Positions 62,300 to 64,000 of a DNA stretch of 64,000 nt are shown here, in pieces. Below the pieces are notes generated by a model. The model was given only the letters and a program-made list of their open reading frames with translations. It had not been told where the DNA came from and did no database searches. Location: positions 11,652,353 to 11,716,352 of the forward strand of contig CM025852.1 in NCBI GenBank assembly GCA_003952965.2. Direction: 5' to 3'. The position numbers were made by a program, and so were the translations under genes. Source of the DNA: Morella rubra. Its lineage: Eukaryota; Streptophyta; Magnoliopsida; Fagales; Myricaceae. The first letter of the stretch is position 1, and every line of letters starts with the position of its first letter.

Positions 62300-62709
62300 A
62301 ATGCAAATAAGGATTGTTGGGGAGAGAATTTTTAAGTGAGATTTTGTTTCCATTTAAATTTGAATTTGAATTCTCCAACTCTCTCTTTAAATTAGAAAAT
62401 TGTTAATTTGTTAGAACCGACTCTATCTCCCACTACCCCTCTCTCTCGACTGTAGCTCTCCCTCTCCTTCTCTCTCACCTCTGTCTCCCTATCTTTCACG
62501 TTTCACCTCTCTCTCTTCTCCCTCTCTCTTCACTTCTCTCTCTCTCTCTCTCCCACCACCACCACCACCATCATTTTCACCGCCACCTGGTGAAAATAGA
62601 AACCAATCCTACCCCTGCTACTAAGTAGAAAACGATGATCAGTGTCGGATAACCAGCACACTGCCGATACCGGTGAACAGCCCTAGGCCCACTAGGAAAA
62701 AAAACAATT

Positions 62710-62772
62710 TCCGCTGCCGGGGATTGAACCCGGATTCATTCATTAGTTGAATTGCCATTGTGCTACAGCGGA
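62710..62772 (-). ncRNA. 63-nt tRNA-like unit, copy 1
   Basis: On the minus strand the ends TCCGCTG and CAGCGGA form a perfect 7-bp acceptor stem. TAGCACAATGGC resembles an A box. ATTCA/TGAAT form an anticodon-like stem around CTAATGA (T at the position-33 equivalent, AAT in the anticodon place). CCGGG-TTCAATC-CCCGG is a perfect T arm and B box. There is no D stem and no variable loop. Three bases after the unit a run of eight T could stop RNA polymerase III. It is too short for a normal cytosolic tRNA and could be a degenerate tRNA, a SINE-like head or a distinct small RNA. Confidence 0.5.
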
Positions 62773-63444
62773 TCTTATGCTATATCTTGTTTGTTCAATT
62801 TATTAAACAATTATCTTCTCATCTATTATGCAAAGATAGATCCAACGCACACCAAAGAAAGCACACTGTTTTTTGTTCTGAGCAAGAAAGTAAACGAACT
62901 TTACAATAAGCTATCCCTATAAATATACTCAAAATTTATGCTATATTTTCGATGGTTTGAAAAGCTTAAATCAATCAGAAATGTATCATTCATTATTCCA
63001 AGACTCAAAAGGAGGAAGGAGAAGAAAATTTTAATCAAAATTCCAATAGGATCAAGTGAAAATATATTTTTGAGAGTAATTTTAATTTTGTAGACCAAAC
63101 CATTTTAAATCCTGTGTCATTCTCTCTATTTGATTTTCTATTTCATCTTATTTATTGAATTTTATACTTATCATGATATCACATTCTTATTAAGATCTTG
63201 CCGTTAAAATCGATCAAAATTATGTGACGCTTACAAAGTAGTCATCCCTCTTTCTTTCCTTTTTCCTAGAACATCGAGGGTTTAACTTGGTTCAGAATTA
63301 TTAATCTAATAAGAGAAACAACGGATGAGGAAAAAAAACATAGCATTACTATATCCTTTGGCAAATTATGATCATTAATACCTTGGCCTAGGTATATAAT
63401 TCCTTGGCCCGCTAGGAAAATAAAGAATCAAAAGAAAAAAGATT
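62773..63444. other. AT-rich spacer between the tRNA-like units
   Basis: No gene recognised. Near the right end GGCCCGCTAGGAAAA repeats the GGCCCACTAGGAAAA found next to copy 1, so the duplicated unit includes some 3' flank. Confidence 0.5.
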
Positions 63445-63507
63445 TCCGCTGCTGGGATTCGAACCCGGATTCAAATCCTTGTTGAATTGCCAAAGTGCTA
63501 CAGCGGA
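63445..63507 (-). ncRNA. 63-nt tRNA-like unit, copy 2
   Basis: Same length and layout as copy 1. It has the perfect TCCGCTG/CAGCGGA stem, TAGCACTTTGGC (A-box-like), a 6-bp stem ATTCAA/TTGAAT around the 7-base loop CAAGGAT, and GGGTTCGAATCCC containing a perfect B-box match (one T-stem mismatch). A T6 run follows a few bases after the 3' end. The anticodon-like loop differs from copy 1 and lacks T at position 33, so the unit probably does not decode. Stems are kept while the loop sequence changes. Confidence 0.5.
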
Positions 63508-64000
63508 ATTGATGTTGATGTTGGAATATCGTTTGCTGTATTTATTTATGTTTTAAAATAAGAAACAAAATTTTGCTCCCACCTATTCAAACCCACAAAC
63601 ATATATCTTCAACGTCATGAACCAATTCCTAAAACCGAAAAACATTGCATGTGAACCAGATTAATAATTTTCTAAGCCCACCTCATCACAATCCAATATG
63701 ATCATCAATGGAGATGAAGAGATCTTTCTGAACTTTTTTTATATGTGTCGGTGTTGAGTCTTACCAACTCAACAATCTTAAATCTTTTTTTGTTACTCTT
63801 GAGTTACTTTCCTCTTTCTATCTCCTTTATTATATTTATTGAGTTTAATATCTAATCTAAGGGTTAAGTACCCATTTTGTCCCTAAATTTTGACCCATTT
63901 GAACAAACAGTCCTTCGATTTATAAATTGATCATAAAGGTCCTTAAATTGTAATTTTTATCAAACAAGTTCGTTAAAATTTTTATTTATAAAGTTAATGA
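63508..64000. other. AT-rich DNA to the window edge
   Basis: Ends with phrases such as GTACCCATTTTGTCCCTAAA and TCCTTAAATTG near 63870-63960, which look like the start of another Mutator-like foldback of the 'fixed words and spacing' type seen at 3342-4405, cut by the window edge. Confidence 0.35.

Larger units (their letters stand above)
51961..62685. repeat. Giant imperfect palindrome (inverted duplication)
   Basis: Left arm 51961-56721, right arm 56792-62685, spacer 70 bases. Mirror pairs keep a near-constant coordinate sum: 53064 with 60475, 53505 with 60034, 53720 with 59819 (sum 113539 each) and 55378 with 58167 (113545). Predicted peptides in the arms are almost identical (one change in 71 codons for 53505-53720 against its mirror; none in 66 for 53405-53605). 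The right arm is longer because of a 1.17-kb insertion at 61133-62299. Both outer edges are the same hAT terminus, TAGGG(C)TGTTCACCGGTA. Confidence 0.92.
58167..62685 (-). mobile_element. CACTA element, truncated inverted copy
   Basis: Begins with a perfect CACTACAACAAATTTGG at 58167 (the element's 3' end, inverted) and carries the same CGTTCGAAC and GGGACGG arrays (58200-58990). It continues through the coiled-coil gene tail and the hAT copy. The 5' 1.5 kb of the element, present at 50437-51960, is missing: the copy stops at the hAT terminus at 62685. Confidence 0.75.
60358..62685 (-). mobile_element. Non-autonomous hAT element, inverted copy with insertion
   Basis: Mirror of 51961-53181, expanded by the 1.17-kb insertion at 61133-62299. 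The inner side keeps the GAGTGCAT duplication (as its reverse complement, near 60350). The outer end (TAGGGCTGTTCACCGGTAT read inward from 62685) is followed by GGCCCACT, which does not match GAGTGCAC, so this end does not mark an ordinary insertion. Confidence 0.75.

Noticed and set aside
51961..62685. The palindrome as two independent insertions of the same nested element
   Set aside because: Homology continues past the CACTA end through the O-methyltransferase fragment and 1.1 kb of flanking DNA to the centre, which independent insertions cannot give. Assembly error remains possible and needs long reads.
62710..63507. Two ordinary tRNA genes
   Set aside because: The units are 63 bases long, lack a D stem and variable loop, and one lacks the T before the anticodon. 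They are listed as tRNA-like units instead.
1..64000. CRISPR arrays, bacterial operons or ribosome binding sites
   Set aside because: The DNA is plant nuclear; no regularly spaced repeats with unique spacers were seen, and genes have introns.

Overview
The window is AT-rich nuclear DNA of a flowering plant, most likely a woody eudicot. The evidence is genes with several introns and plant-type splice sites, a plant signalling-peptide gene, plant protein families, and abundant CACTA, hAT, Mutator-like and Harbinger-like transposon remains. Nothing in the sequence fixes the species.

Three genes look intact. A one-exon gene on the minus strand (14753-15013) encodes a precursor of a C-terminally encoded peptide (CEP). 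A five-exon minus-strand gene (26943-35093) encodes a UPF0114 membrane protein. A six-exon minus-strand gene (36728-39269) encodes Bax inhibitor 1 (BI-1), a seven-helix ER protein that restrains cell death; its second intron reads as a GC-AG intron. The last two genes lie head to tail on the same strand, about 1.6 kb apart. No operon-like link between the three genes is implied.

The left third (1-26 kb) is mostly decayed repeats. It holds a nested foldback (3342-4405), a second foldback (11826-12895), a CACTA end (to 13508), a CACTA-like element (15442 to about 18165), an old direct duplication (3128-6330 with 18296-19085), a possible LTR (about 8340-10090) and three copies of an unclassified repeat (22.3-26.6 kb). 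A 5.5-kb hAT element with a broken transposase gene fills 41204-46671.

The most striking structure is a large inverted repeat, 51961-62685. Its left arm is most of a CACTA element carrying a dead plant-transposon-protein gene, interrupted by a non-autonomous hAT element with an 8-bp target duplication, followed by the 3' end of a dead O-methyltransferase gene. All of this is mirrored on the right. The dyad centre lies in a small hairpin MITE whose flanks are inverted rather than directly repeated, and both outer edges are the same hAT terminus. The right arm later gained a 1.17-kb element (8-bp target duplication) that contains a Harbinger-like MITE (TTA duplication). The left arm keeps the empty site.

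Immediately right of the palindrome are two 63-nt tRNA-like units on the minus strand. Each has A- and B-box-like sequence, a perfect 7-bp acceptor stem, no D stem, no variable loop, and a T-run just downstream.
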